DNA of 64,000 nt from Knoellia sinensis KCTC 19936. Lineage in GTDB: Bacteria; Actinomycetota; Actinomycetes; Actinomycetales; Dermatophilaceae. The notes under the pieces were generated by a model. That model saw nothing but the letters and a program-made list of their open reading frames with translations, was not told the origin of the DNA and made no database searches. Where the stretch lies: positions 62,001-126,000 of the forward strand of contig NZ_AVPJ01000008.1 in NCBI RefSeq assembly GCF_000768705.1, read 5' to 3'. Made by a program: the position numbers and the translations under genes. Positions 52,911-62,145 of the stretch are shown one piece after another (positions within the stretch are counted from its first letter, which is position 1; every line of letters starts with the position of its first letter).

Positions 52911-54386
52911 TCAGGCGCCGCGCGCCTGACGCTGCGTGACCTCTCCGTATGCCGCGTAGTCCATGACGATGTCCTCGTCCACCTCTGCGGGGTCGAGCAC
53001 CGCGACGATCTGACCGTCGTGGACGACGGCGACCCGGTCGCTGTGGGCCAGGAGCTCCTCGACGTTGCTCGCGAAGAACACCACCGACGTCCCGTCGTCG
53101 ACGAGGTCGCGGATCAGGCTGTGCACGCGGTCCTTGACGCCGACGTCGACGCCGCGGGTCGGGTGGTTCAGGACAATGACGTCGGCACCGCTGGCGAGGG
53201 TCTCGGCGACGGAGACCTTCTGGCGATCACCGCCGGAGAGGCTCTTCATCGGGCCCTGGATGTCCGACGTGGACAGCTCGAGGTGGTGCGCAACGGCAAC
53301 CGCATGCCGCAGGCGCGCCAGCTCGGTCTCACCCTTGGCGCCACTGGCGAGCAGGTCGGAGATCTTCTCGTCGTCCTGCAACGCGTTGGACGGGAGGTAG
53401 CGGATGCGGTCCCCCGCGTCGTGCAGGCTGCCGAGCTGCTCACCGTTGAGGTGCACCGAGCCGCTGGCGGACGGGCGGACGCCGGCAACGGCCTCGATGA
53501 GCTCATGGGCACCGGACTCACGAAGTCCGACGACGCCGAGCACCTCGCCCACGCGCAGGTCGACCGCAACGTCCTTCAGGCGCTTGCCGACGCTCAGCCC
53601 CTGGACGGCCAGTCGCACGTCGCCGAGAGGACCCTTGTCCCGGGCGGCTGCCGCACCGATGGGGCGCTGGAGCATCGCGTGCGCCAAGCCGTCAACCGTC
53701 GCCTCGCGCGCATCCACGACGGACACGATCTGGCCCTGGCGCATCACGGCGACGCGGTCGGAGATCGCGACGACCTCCTCGAGTCGGTGCGCGACATAGA
53801 GGACCGCGCAGCCGTGGTCGCGCAGGCGGCGCGCGGCGGCGTGGAGCTGGACGATGTCGATCTCGTGGAGCATCGAGCTCGCCTCGTCGAAGACGACGAG
53901 CTGCGCCTCCTCGGCGAGCACGCGCAGGACCTCGACGATGGCCTGCTCGGCCGGGTCGAGGGTGTCGGTGATGGCGTCGAGGTCGACCTCGAACTGGGTG
54001 CGAGCCATGACAGCCTTCGCAGGCTCCAGCAGCTCGGCGTGGGGGCGGCCGGCCATGAACGTGTGGCGATACATCGCCTCGGCGACGGTCTGACCGGCGG
54101 GCGACTCGAAGTCCTGCTCGATCACGCTGACGCCGGCCGCGCGCGCAGCGTCGACGGACTCGGGACGATAGAACTCGCCGGCAAGGTCGATCCGGCCGAG
54201 TTCAGGGCGCAGGATGCCGCTGAGCACCTGGATGAGCGTGGACTTGCCGGACCCGTTCTGCCCGATGAGTCCGACGATCTCTCCACGATGGATGGTCAGG
54301 TCCACGCCCTTGAGGACGTGCCGAACGCCGCGGTACTGGTGCACACCAGCCGCCTGGACGAGAACCTCCACTGTCCCTACCTTCAC
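52911..54386 (-). CDS. Sugar-type ABC transporter ATPase (RbsA/XylG-like)
   Basis: Double ATPase of 491 residues. NBD1 has Walker A GQNGSGKST, a signature-like LDPAEQAIVEVLRV and Walker B LVVFDEASSML. NBD2 has a degenerate P-loop (VVGLRESGAHELIE), intact signature LSGGDRQKVSVAETL and IVLNHPTRGVDVG, the asymmetry typical of the RbsA group. No permease or binding-protein gene lies beside it, so it is either an orphan or serves remote components. Start uncertain: GTG at 54386 or the GTG of VEVLVQ about 15 nt downstream. Confidence 0.85.
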   Translation of the reverse strand: MKVGTVEVLVQAAGVHQYRGVRHVLKGVDLTIHRGEIVGLIGQNGSGKSTLIQVLSGILRPELGRIDLAGEFYRPESVDAARAAGVSVIEQDFESPAGQTVAEAMYRHTFMAGRPHAELLEPAKAVMARTQFEVDLDAITDTLDPAEQAIVEVLRVLAEEAQLVVFDEASSMLHEIDIVQLHAAARRLRDHGCAVLYVAHRLEEVVAISDRVAVMRQGQIVSVVDAREATVDGLAHAMLQRPIGAAAARDKGPLGDVRLAVQGLSVGKRLKDVAVDLRVGEVLGVVGLRESGAHELIEAVAGVRPSASGSVHLNGEQLGSLHDAGDRIRYLPSNALQDDEKISDLLASGAKGETELARLRHAVAVAHHLELSTSDIQGPMKSLSGGDRQKVSVAETLASGADVIVLNHPTRGVDVGVKDRVHSLIRDLVDDGTSVVFFASNVEELLAHSDRVAVVHDGQIVAVLDPAEVDEDIVMDYAAYGEVTQRQARGA

Positions 54387-54540
54387 TCATGCCCTGCATT
54401 GGCCCGGGCCAGTGTGCCATTCCTCCCCGACATCGACGTCCAGAAAGGAGGCCTCGGAGCCGGTCTCCACCAAAACGAGACTGACCGGACGCCTGACGTG
54501 TGACGCGTCGCACACGCCGTCGTGCGGACACGCCGATGCG

Positions 54541-56685
54541 TCAGCTGCTGGACGCGAGTGTCGCCGTGTGCGGGGTGTCGTCCGCGGACGTACCCACGTG
54601 GATCGCGTACTCGCCCGCGACGGTCGCAAACCCGCCGGACGCGTAGTCCCACACCGAGAACGGGTGGTTCGTCGCCTCCGGATCGATCGTGATCGTCGCC
54701 GTCGCCGACTCGCCTGGCTCGACGAACACCTTCTGGAACCCCACGAGCCGCTTCGGCGGCTGCCCCTCGGACGGCACACCCACATAGACCTGCACGACCT
54801 CCGCGCCGGCCACCGAACCCGTGTTGGTCACCGTCGCCGACACGACCACCGGCGCATTCACCCCGTCCGCCGCCTCCACGACCACGTCATCGACGGAGAA
54901 CGTCGTGTACGACAACCCGAACCCGAACCCGAACAGCGGCTCGATCCCCTGCCCCTGGAACCAGCGATAGCCCATCTCCAAACCCTCGGAGTAGCGGATC
55001 ACCGGATAGCCAGCTCCCTCATCGGTGCCGGGATAGCGTTCCGGCTGGCCGGCATACAAAGTGTCGTTCTCCGACCGCGGATAGGTCGTGGGCACCTTGC
55101 CGGAGGGATTGACGACGCCGAAGAGGAGGTCGGCGACGACGTGCCCGTCCTCGCTCCCCTGGTTCCAGACCTCGAGGACGGCGGGGGCCGCGTCGATCCA
55201 CGGCATGAGGACGGGGTTGCCGTCCTTGAGCACGACGACGGTGTTGGGGTTGTTGCCGAGCAGTTCGGCGAGCATGCGGTTCTGGTCGCGCAGCATGTTG
55301 GCGTCCTTCTGGTCCGCGCCCTCGGTCGCGATGAGGCCAGCCATGAGCACGACGGCGTCGGCAGCCTTCGCGGCCTCCCTCGCCTCGTCGAGGTTGGAGA
55401 GGTCGTCCGCGACAGTCACCTTGGTGACGTCGGCGGACGATCCGAGACCGTCCAACACATCTCGTATGCCGTCCATCGGCTTCACGGTGTAGAGCGGGTC
55501 GACCTTGGACGAACCTCCACCACCCAGGCACGCCTCGTCGACGAAGTCCGACTGGCCGATGACGACGATCGAGCCGGTGTTCGGGTCCAACGGCAGGAGG
55601 TTGCCGTCGTTCTTGAGGAGCACCGCGAGCTGCGCCCCGATGTCGCGGGAGATGGCCCCGTGGCCCTTCGCATCGATCTCGCCCGGGTCGTAGGGGCGCT
55701 CGAACTGGCCGAACCGGAACATCTGCGTGTAGCGGCGGACGAGAGCCCGGTCGACGGTCTGGATCTCGAGGCTCGTGTCCTGAAGAGCGGCCTTGACGTT
55801 GTCCTCGTTGAGCCACTTCGCATCCGGCATCTCGTGGTCCATGCCCGCGTTGAGCGACCCGGCGGCGGAACGGCAGGACCAGAAGTCGGACTGCACGTAG
55901 CCCTCGAAGCCCCACTCGTCGCGCAGGATGTCGTGGAGCGTGTAGCGGTACTCGGTCGCGTAGACGCCGCGAATTCGGTTGTAGGAGCTCATGAACGCGG
56001 CGATGTCGGCGTCCTTGACGAGCATCTCGAACGGCAGCAGATAGAGCTCGCGCATGACGTGCTCGTCGATCTCGACGTTGGCACGGAAGCGTTCGTACTC
56101 CTGGTCGTTGAGGACGTAGTGCTTGCCCATGGCGATGATGTCGTGTGCCTGGATCGCCTTGGTGACCTCGACGCCCATGACGCCGGAGAGGTAGGGGTCC
56201 TCGGAGAAGTACTCGAAGTTGCGGCCGGCGATCGTGGTCCGGTGGAGGCACACGCCGGGGCCTTCGAGGACGTGCTGTCCAAGGGTGGCGGTCTCGGAGC
56301 CGATGATGTCGCCGTACTGCCGCGCGAGGTCCGCGTCGAAGCCGGCCGCGAGCGCGATCGTCATCGGGAGCGAGGTCGCCGGCGGGCTAGGGGTGCCGTC
56401 ACCCATGCCGACACCGACGGGGCCGTTGGTGATGCGGAAGCGGGGGATGCCGAGCTCGTCGATGGCGGCGACGTGCCGCTCGACCCGGAACTGGTCGGCG
56501 AGGTCGTCCAGGCCCTCGCCCGCCTCGGCGACCTGCGCGGAGGCGGCATAGATGTCGATGGTCTCCATCGCGCCGTGGAGTTGGGCGATCTTCTGCTCGA
56601 GAGTCATGCCCGCAACCAGCTTCTGGGCGCGCTCCCGTGGGCTGAGCGACTCGTCCTGCCACGGCTGCTGGGTTTCCACGGTCAT
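54541..56685 (-). CDS. Glycoside hydrolase family 3 (beta-glucosidase-type)
   Basis: A 714-residue intracellular GH3 enzyme without a signal peptide. It shows the N-terminal TIM-barrel motifs (GRNFEYFSEDPYLSGVMGVE; MGKHYVLNDQE), the nucleophile Asp in YVQSDFWSC, the second domain (LLKNDGNLLPLD; GLIATEGADQKD) and a C-terminal fibronectin-like domain (VVVSATVTNTGSVAGAEVVQ). ATG at 56685 overlaps the full-length transporter stop codon (ATGA). A GTG at 56679, 7 nt after GGAGG, may be the real start. It would hydrolyse sugars imported by the adjacent GPH transporter. Confidence 0.93.
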   Translation of the reverse strand: MTVETQQPWQDESLSPRERAQKLVAGMTLEQKIAQLHGAMETIDIYAASAQVAEAGEGLDDLADQFRVERHVAAIDELGIPRFRITNGPVGVGMGDGTPSPPATSLPMTIALAAGFDADLARQYGDIIGSETATLGQHVLEGPGVCLHRTTIAGRNFEYFSEDPYLSGVMGVEVTKAIQAHDIIAMGKHYVLNDQEYERFRANVEIDEHVMRELYLLPFEMLVKDADIAAFMSSYNRIRGVYATEYRYTLHDILRDEWGFEGYVQSDFWSCRSAAGSLNAGMDHEMPDAKWLNEDNVKAALQDTSLEIQTVDRALVRRYTQMFRFGQFERPYDPGEIDAKGHGAISRDIGAQLAVLLKNDGNLLPLDPNTGSIVVIGQSDFVDEACLGGGGSSKVDPLYTVKPMDGIRDVLDGLGSSADVTKVTVADDLSNLDEAREAAKAADAVVLMAGLIATEGADQKDANMLRDQNRMLAELLGNNPNTVVVLKDGNPVLMPWIDAAPAVLEVWNQGSEDGHVVADLLFGVVNPSGKVPTTYPRSENDTLYAGQPERYPGTDEGAGYPVIRYSEGLEMGYRWFQGQGIEPLFGFGFGLSYTTFSVDDVVVEAADGVNAPVVVSATVTNTGSVAGAEVVQVYVGVPSEGQPPKRLVGFQKVFVEPGESATATITIDPEATNHPFSVWDYASGGFATVAGEYAIHVGTSADDTPHTATLASSS

Positions 56686-58088
56686 GCCTCCTGCGTTGGG
56701 GATGGGTCCTGTGCTCGGTCTGGATCCTGCGATTCGGGGCCGTCGCCGCCGTCGTTGCCGGCTCGGCGCTCGGCGTTCTCGGCAACGATGCGGCGGAACA
56801 CCTGCTCGGTGAGTGGGTAGGTGACCATGACGAGGGCGGCACCGATCAGGGCGATCGCGGGGATTCCCCCGGCTGCCGTCCGCACGGCTGCTATCGCGCT
56901 GTCTGACTGCGTACTCGCGCCGGAGACCTAGCCACCAACGCCAATCGTGTATGCCGCGGCCGCACCTCCGATGCCCTGTCCCGCCTTGCGCGTGAACGAC
57001 AGGACGGAGTAGCTCGCGCCCTCGGCGCGCACCCCGCTGTTCCACTCGCCGTAGTCGACGGTGTCCGCCTGGAGCGCGAAGATCAGCGTGTTGAGCATCC
57101 CGAGCGGGATGCCGAGGAGCCCGTAGGCGGCGATGCCCAGGACGGGGGTCTCGGAGGGAGCGAGGGCCACACCCACGGCAGCGACGGCTCCGACGACGGC
57201 GGCGATGAGGTAGGTCTTCTTCTTCCCGATCGACGCGACCGCCTTGGGGACCAGGACTGCCGCGAGGAGCATGCCGGCGGTCTGGACGATGGTGAGCCAG
57301 ATGTAGTAACCGGAACTGCCAAGGACGTCGCGGGCGTAGTAGACGGCCACGGTCTGCAGGGTGAACATGCCGGTGAGGAAGATGATGGTCGCCGCACACA
57401 GGGTGAGGAGGGGGCGGTTGCGACGCAGCATCTCCGCCGTGTCCTTGGCGGTCACGGTGGCAGCGCGGCGCTGCACGGTCTCGCGCGAGGTGGAGAAGCA
57501 CCACAGATAGAGCGCGACACCGACGACGGCGAAGATCATCGTCGTGATCGTGAGGGACCGTTGCAGGTCTTCCGATCCGTCGATCTGCGGTGAGACGACG
57601 AGGGCGATGACGAGGATCGTCAGGCTCGCGGCTACTGACCGCGACATCGACAGCTTGGCGCGCTCGTCCGAGTCCTGGGTCATCACCGCGGCGAGCGACC
57701 CGTAGGGGATGTTGACGAAGCTGTAGACGAGCTGGAACAGGGCATAGCTGGCGTAGGCCCAGACCAGCGTCGCCGTCGCGCCCATCCCGCCCGGGATGCT
57801 GAAGAGCGCGACGAAGAGCACCATGAGCGGCACCGAGCCGAAGAGCAGGTAGGGCCGGAACCGTCCCCACTTCGTCGACGTCTTGTCGATGCGCGAGCCG
57901 GCGAACAGGTCGGTGACTCCGCCCCAGACCCGGACGACGAGGAACAGGGTGCCGGCAGCGGCCGCGCTGATCCCGGCGACGTCGGTGTAGTAGATGAGCA
58001 GGAAGGCCGAGGCCATCGAGAAGGTGAGGTTGTTCGCTGCGTCGCCGCCGGCATACCCGAGGTATTGCCCTCGAGTCAGTTCACTCAT
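56682..58088 (-). pseudogene. GPH-family sugar transporter interrupted by an in-frame amber codon
   Basis: Glycoside-pentoside-hexuronide cation symporter with 12-TM features (GYAGGDAANNLTFSMASAFL; FSIPGGMGATATLVWAYASY; WNSGVRAEGASYSVLSFTRK). It reads from ATG 58088 for 386 codons to TAG at 56928-56930 (GVGG-stop). The same frame then continues VSGASTQSDSAIAAVRTAAG and the typical final helix and tail (PLTEQVFRRIVAENAER) to TGA at 56682, which overlaps the GH3 ATG. The intact ORF would be about 468 residues, normal for the family. A single base (for example TAC to TAG) explains the lesion; sequencing error or readthrough are alternatives. Confidence 0.85.
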
Positions 58089-58747
58089 CGGTCGCCTCCC
58101 GCGTGGTCCTTCAAGCGCGCGCGGGCTGCCTCGACGATGAGCTCGACGCAGAGGTCCAGGTCGAGGGCTGTCGAATCGATCACGAGGTGATAGAACGATG
58201 GGTCCTCGCCATCGACCCCATAGACCTTGCTGACGTAGTCGCGCCGGGCCCGGTCTTCGAGCTTCTGCTGCTTCTCGGCCGAGACCGGGTCGATGCCCAG
58301 GATGTCCGCCCCCTGTCGTGCCCGCGCGTCGGCGGGTCCGCGGAGGTGGACGTGCAGCGCCCAGGGCACGTCCTGCAGGAGGACCATGCCGCCTCGACCG
58401 AGGACGACGCCGCCTGTCTTGCGGGTGCCCGCCACGACCGCCTCGATGTGGCCCCGGACGTCACGCTCCGAAAGATCGAGCCGCTCGAAGGAGCCACCGC
58501 CCTCGCCGGTGACCGTGGAAAGACGACTCAGACGGCCCCAGAACGTGGGCTGCCGACTGGCCTCGTCGTCGAGTTCGGCAACGGCCTTCTCCGACAGGCC
58601 CGTTCGCGACGCGACGGCCTGGGCGATGCTGCGATCGAAGAAGGGGACGCCCAGCCGCTCAGCGACCGCGGGCCCGACGACGCTGCCACCGGAGCCGAAC
58701 AGGGCTGCAACGGTGACGATCGGTCGCTGCTGGGGGGCCGCTCCCAT
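58085..58747 (-). CDS. Cytidylate kinase-like family protein
   Basis: A 220-residue P-loop kinase-like protein of the cytidylate kinase-like family (PF13189 type). It has an N-terminal nucleotide-binding segment, VTVAALFGSGGSVVGPAVAE, in place of a full Walker A, then ERLGVPFFDRSIAQAVASRT and GGVVLGRGGMVLLQD with a conserved Arg. Members often sit beside sugar transporters. First gene of a coupled operon; its stop overlaps the transporter start (ATGA). Substrate unknown, and a regulatory role is possible. Confidence 0.85.
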   Translation of the reverse strand: MGAAPQQRPIVTVAALFGSGGSVVGPAVAERLGVPFFDRSIAQAVASRTGLSEKAVAELDDEASRQPTFWGRLSRLSTVTGEGGGSFERLDLSERDVRGHIEAVVAGTRKTGGVVLGRGGMVLLQDVPWALHVHLRGPADARARQGADILGIDPVSAEKQQKLEDRARRDYVSKVYGVDGEDPSFYHLVIDSTALDLDLCVELIVEAARARLKDHAGGDR

Positions 58748-58806
58748 GCCTCCGGTCTATCAGGAATCTGGCGGCCCCGCCATCGCTCCGTGCCCCCACG
58801 CTCCGC

Positions 58807-58883
58807 GTCCCCAACTCACCGAATTCCTCGGTTCGGGACGGAGGGCCTGCGTCCCCAACCGAGGAATTCGGTGAGTTCGGGAC
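58807..58883. terminator. Long palindrome downstream of tdh
   Basis: AACTCACCGAATTCCTCGGTT is inexact only outside its 21-bp core (58813-58833), which pairs perfectly with 58857-58877; flanking GTCCC/GGGAC extends the stem with one mismatch. The sequence AATTCGGTGAGTTCGG strongly resembles the core of the 65-bp tandem repeats at 24.5 kb. Confidence 0.8.
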
Positions 58884-58895
58884 AGGCAGGTGCGG

Positions 58896-59936
58896 TCAGC
58901 TCCAGTCGAGGACGACCTTGCCGCACTCGCCCGAACGCGCGACCTCGAACGCCTTGGCCCAGTCCTCCGCCGGGAAGCGGTGCGTGATGACCGACTGCAC
59001 CGCCTTGCGCAGTTCGGGGCTGGTGGCGAGCATCGATCCCATGAGGTACCAGGTCTCGAACATCTCGCGCCCATAGATCCCGCGGATCGTGATCATGTGC
59101 GTGATGACGCGGCCCCAGTCGATGGGGTACGGGTCCTTCGGCAGTCCGAGCATCGCGACGCGAGCGCCGTGGTTGAGGTTGGCGAGCATGTCCTCGACGG
59201 CCTTCGGGGCGCCGGACATCTCGAGCCCGATGTCGAAGCCCTCGAGCATCCCGAGTTCCTTCTGGGCCCAGGCCAAGTCCTGACCCTGGGTCACGTTGAC
59301 GCACAGATCGGCACCGGCACCCCGCGCCAGGTCGAGGCGCGAGTCGCTCATGTCCGTGACAGCGATCCGCCGGGCACCCGCGTGACGAGCGATCGCCACG
59401 GCCATGACGCCGATCGGTCCGGCGCCCGTGACCACGACGTCCTCACCGACGACAGGCCACTGCAGCGTCGTGTGGGTCGCGTTGCCGAGCGGGTCGAAGA
59501 TCGCGCCCAGGTCGGGATCGAGATCGGCCGGCTGGACCCACGCGTTCATCGCGGGGATGACGACGTAGTCGGCGAAGGCACCGTCCCGATTGACGCCCAC
59601 GCCAACCGTCTTGATGCAGAGGTGACGACGCCCGGCCCGACAGTTGCGGCAGTTCCCGCAGATGAGGTGACCCTCGCCGGAGACGCGGTCGCCGACGGTG
59701 ATGTGGTCGACGAGGGAGCCGATCTCGACGACCTCGCCATAGAACTCATGCCCGATCGTCTGCGGGACGTTGACGACCGACGCGGCCCAGTCGTCCCACT
59801 GCTCGAGGTGGAGGTCCGTGCCGCAGAGCCCTGCTCGCAGCACGCGGATCTTGACGTCGGAGTCGCCACACTCGGGCTCCGGAACGTCGATGAGTTCAAG
59901 GCCGGGACCAGCGGTGGTCTTCACAAGTGCGCGCAC
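58896..59936 (-). CDS. tdh: L-threonine 3-dehydrogenase
   Basis: Zinc-dependent NAD+ enzyme, 346 residues, oxidising L-threonine to 2-amino-3-ketobutyrate, the substrate of Kbl. Catalytic zinc ligands are visible (GLCGTDLHLEQWDDW; GHEFYGEV), as is the structural zinc cluster (GHLICGNCRNCRAGRRHLC). Tdh-specific stretches such as VGVGVNRDGAFADYVVIPA and IRGIYGREMFETWYLM match the E. coli enzyme closely. GTG at 59936 with CATGAT 6 nt upstream suggests a leaderless start. Confidence 0.94.
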   Translation of the reverse strand: MRALVKTTAGPGLELIDVPEPECGDSDVKIRVLRAGLCGTDLHLEQWDDWAASVVNVPQTIGHEFYGEVVEIGSLVDHITVGDRVSGEGHLICGNCRNCRAGRRHLCIKTVGVGVNRDGAFADYVVIPAMNAWVQPADLDPDLGAIFDPLGNATHTTLQWPVVGEDVVVTGAGPIGVMAVAIARHAGARRIAVTDMSDSRLDLARGAGADLCVNVTQGQDLAWAQKELGMLEGFDIGLEMSGAPKAVEDMLANLNHGARVAMLGLPKDPYPIDWGRVITHMITIRGIYGREMFETWYLMGSMLATSPELRKAVQSVITHRFPAEDWAKAFEVARSGECGKVVLDWS

Positions 59937-59981
59937 GGCCCCATCATGCCGCGCCCAGACGCCGCGCCCACTCCACCCCTC

Positions 59982-60029
59982 TTGACGGGCTAACGTTGTT
60001 AGCCTTACGGTGGGCTAACAACGTTAGCC
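59982..60029 (+). promoter_or_regulatory. Promoter overlapped by two palindromic operators
   Basis: A -35 TTGACG (59982-59987) and -10 TACGGT (60006-60011) are spaced 18 bp apart. Two palindromes flank the -10: GGCTAAC-GTT-GTTAGCC (59988-60004) and GGCTAAC-AAC-GTTAGCC (60013-60029). Both have the same half-site, so a TetR dimer pair would block the promoter. The operon's own TetR (60560-61096) is the likely ligand. Confidence 0.85.
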
Positions 60030-60050
60030 ACCAAGGACAGGAGACCCGAT

Positions 60051-60563
60051 ATGAAGACCATGCTCATCACTCTCGCCGCCACCATCGCCCTCCTCGCCAT
60101 CGCGGCGATCGCCCTCCACCGCGAGCAGCGCCTCGAGCGCACTGTCGACATCGCCGCCCCACCCGAGAAGGTGTGGGAGGCACTCACGGACTTCACGGCA
60201 TACGGGGAATGGAATCCGTTCATCCGCGAATTGAGCGGCACCCCGGAAGCCGGCCAGAAGCTCACTGCCAGAATCCACCCGGCGGGCGGCAAGGCCATGA
60301 CGTTCACGCCGACCGTCCTCGCCGCCGAACCCGGCCGTGAGCTCCGATGGTTGGGGCGCGTCTTCGTCCCGCGCCTGCTGGACGGCGAGCACTCGTTCGT
60401 CATCGAGCCGACCGCGACAGGCAGCCGACTCACTCACGCGGAGGAGTTCCGGGGCGTCCTCGTCCCACTCGTCGGCAGTGCCCTCGACGTGGGCGATGAC
60501 TTCGACGCGATGAACGCGGCGCTCAAGGAGCGGGTCGAGGCCAGCGTTAGCATCGCTCGATGA
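60051..60563 (+). CDS. SRPBCC-domain protein with N-terminal membrane anchor
   Basis: A 170-residue protein. An N-terminal hydrophobic segment (MLITLAATIALLAIAAIAL) anchors it, followed by a START/Bet v1-like SRPBCC domain (ERTVDIAAPPEKVWEALTDF; EWNPFIRELSGTPEAGQKL) that typically binds a hydrophobic ligand. AGGAG lies 8 nt upstream of the ATG. It overlaps the tetR gene (ATGA) and is probably repressed by it. Ligand unknown. Confidence 0.85.
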   Translation: MKTMLITLAATIALLAIAAIALHREQRLERTVDIAAPPEKVWEALTDFTAYGEWNPFIRELSGTPEAGQKLTARIHPAGGKAMTFTPTVLAAEPGRELRWLGRVFVPRLLDGEHSFVIEPTATGSRLTHAEEFRGVLVPLVGSALDVGDDFDAMNAALKERVEASVSIAR

Positions 60564-61096
60564 CCCGAGCCGAGGAGTGTCCGGAGGAGTTCGACCCCAC
60601 GCGCCTCCTCACCCCTCGCGCCCGGGAGGTCCTCGAAGCGGCTCGCACGCTCCTCGAGCGCGACGGCTGGGCCGCCCTCACGATGCGCGCCCTCGCCGAC
60701 GAGCTCGGCATCGCGGCGCCCTCGCTCTACAAGCACTTCGCGAGCAAGGACGCGCTCAAGTCGCAGCTCGTGGCCGTGGGGCTCAAGGATTTCGGCGAGG
60801 CACTGCGGCCGGTGACCAGTGTGGCCGCGCTCGTGCGCCGCTATCGCGAAGTCGCCGGCGCCAACCCTGAGCTGTATCGCCTCGCCACCCACGGCCCCTT
60901 GGACCGGGACGCCTTGCCACCGGGGCTGGAGGACTGGTCGGGCAGCCCGTTTTTCGAGGCGACCGGCGAGCCCTATCGCGCCCAGGCTCTCTGGGCCGCT
61001 GTCCACGGCATGGTGATCCTCGAGCTCGACGGCCGGTTCCCCACCGGCAGCGCGCCCAAGGCGACCTGGGACGAGCTCGCCAACCACTTCAGCTGA
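60560..61096 (+). CDS. TetR-family regulator with WHG-type ligand domain
   Basis: A 178-residue regulator with the HTH (MRALADELGIAAPSLYKHFA, about 41-60) and the compact ligand-binding domain of the TetR_C_33/WHG group (ALWAAVHGMVILELDGRFP). It is translationally coupled to the SRPBCC gene and most likely binds the paired GGCTAAC palindromes upstream, forming a self-regulating two-gene unit. Confidence 0.9.
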   Translation: MTRAEECPEEFDPTRLLTPRAREVLEAARTLLERDGWAALTMRALADELGIAAPSLYKHFASKDALKSQLVAVGLKDFGEALRPVTSVAALVRRYREVAGANPELYRLATHGPLDRDALPPGLEDWSGSPFFEATGEPYRAQALWAAVHGMVILELDGRFPTGSAPKATWDELANHFS

Positions 61097-61101
61097 ACCA
61101 C

Positions 61102-61189
61102 GGCCGGTGGACATGCAGTAGTCCCCTCCCAGCCGGTGCCCCATGCTCGCCCACACCTGATCGGCGCGGCACTGCATGTCCGCCGGGCC
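61102..61189. terminator. Bidirectional long hairpin between tetR and the thioredoxin-like gene
   Basis: GGCCGGTGGACATGCAGT (61102-61119) pairs, with one bulge and one mismatch, with ACTGCATGTCCGCCGGGCC (61171-61189). The 51-nt interior is GC-rich. Confidence 0.75.
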
Positions 61190-61192
61190 GAC

Positions 61193-61498
61193 TCAGTTCC
61201 GCAGCACGTCGACCAGCTGATCGACCGTCGGAGCCCCGCTCAGACCACTCGGCGTGGCGTAGACCCGGCACGCCACCGCTGGCGAGGTACCCGGGCGGGC
61301 AAAGGGGTCGACACCATCGACGAGGACGGTGGGCGACCCCGTGAAGCCGAGCTGCTCGGCGTCCGCGATCGTCTCCACTTTCTCCTCGACAAGGGAGATG
61401 TCGGCGCCGGCCGCGTGAGCCGCTTCGTGCAGGCGGGACCGCACGATTGGCACGTTGGGGCAGTCGTCGATGTACTGAATCGTGACGGAGCGCGCCAT
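61193..61498 (-). CDS. Small thioredoxin-like protein (single-cysteine motif)
   Basis: A 101-residue thioredoxin-fold protein: VTIQYIDDCPNVPIVRSRLH, where the usual CxxC reads CPNV with only one cysteine, and the cis-Pro region GFTGSPTVLVDGVDPFA. A second cysteine occurs later (AVACRVYATP). It may bind metal or form mixed disulfides rather than catalyse classical exchange. ATG at 61498 overlaps the VKOR stop codon (TGATG). Confidence 0.82.
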   Translation of the reverse strand: MARSVTIQYIDDCPNVPIVRSRLHEAAHAAGADISLVEEKVETIADAEQLGFTGSPTVLVDGVDPFARPGTSPAVACRVYATPSGLSGAPTVDQLVDVLRN

Positions 61499-62145
61499 CA
61501 GATCACCGTGACCCAGTAGTCCCAGAACCGCACGGCGATGAGACCGGCGATGACCGCAAGCCAGAGCACGACGAGGGTCGGGGCATAGGCCGTGAGACCC
61601 CGCAGACGTGCAGGGACCGGGAGCTGGCCGGTGCTGACCAGGCGGGCAGTTGTCGCCACGAATGCGGTGATGGCCGCGACCCAGACGACCATGCAATAGG
61701 GGCACAGGGCGCCGATGCGATAGAGGCTCTGGAAGACCAGCCAGTGCACGAAGACCACGCCGAACGTCGTGCCGGCCTGAATGCCCCACCAGAACCACCT
61801 CGGCAGCGAGACCCGGGTCAGCAGGACGACACCGATGGTCAGCAGAACGGCGAATCCGGCCACCCCGAGGATGGGGTTCGGGAAGCCGAAGGCTGCGGCC
61901 TGGTCGGTGTTCATGACCGAACCGCACGAGAGCACCGGGTTGATGCTGCAGGTGGGGACGTACTCGGGGTCCTGGATGAGGGCGATCTTCTCCACGAGCA
62001 GGACGAACGCCGCGATCAACCCGACGGCGCCCGCCACGGTCAACGTCCACGCCGTACCTCGGCCGGACGTCAGGAGCGAGGTTGCCGGAGAGGTGTCGGC
62101 GGTGGCCTCGACCTTCCCTGCAGCCTCAGTCCGGGTCTCAGCCAT
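61498..62145 (-). CDS. Vitamin K epoxide reductase family protein
   Basis: A 215-residue membrane protein with four or five TM helices that reoxidises DsbA-type proteins using quinone. It has the shuttle cysteines (VPTCSINPVLSCGSV) and the active-site CPYC (RIGALCPYCMVVW). In actinobacteria VKOR replaces DsbB. Its ATG overlaps the 3' end of the dsbA-like gene by 8 nt, making a functional pair. Confidence 0.93.
   Translation of the reverse strand: MAETRTEAAGKVEATADTSPATSLLTSGRGTAWTLTVAGAVGLIAAFVLLVEKIALIQDPEYVPTCSINPVLSCGSVMNTDQAAAFGFPNPILGVAGFAVLLTIGVVLLTRVSLPRWFWWGIQAGTTFGVVFVHWLVFQSLYRIGALCPYCMVVWVAAITAFVATTARLVSTGQLPVPARLRGLTAYAPTLVVLWLAVIAGLIAVRFWDYWVTVI

Noticed and set aside
54214-56820. 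An 868-codon plus-strand ORF opposite the GH3 gene
   Set aside because: Antisense shadow of a clear GH3 enzyme; no motifs.
54541-57870. Single giant protein combining transporter-region sequence with the GH3 enzyme
   Set aside because: The upstream part is a shadow frame of the transporter; the GH3 start at 56685 is supported by AGGAGG and the overlap with the transporter stop codon.
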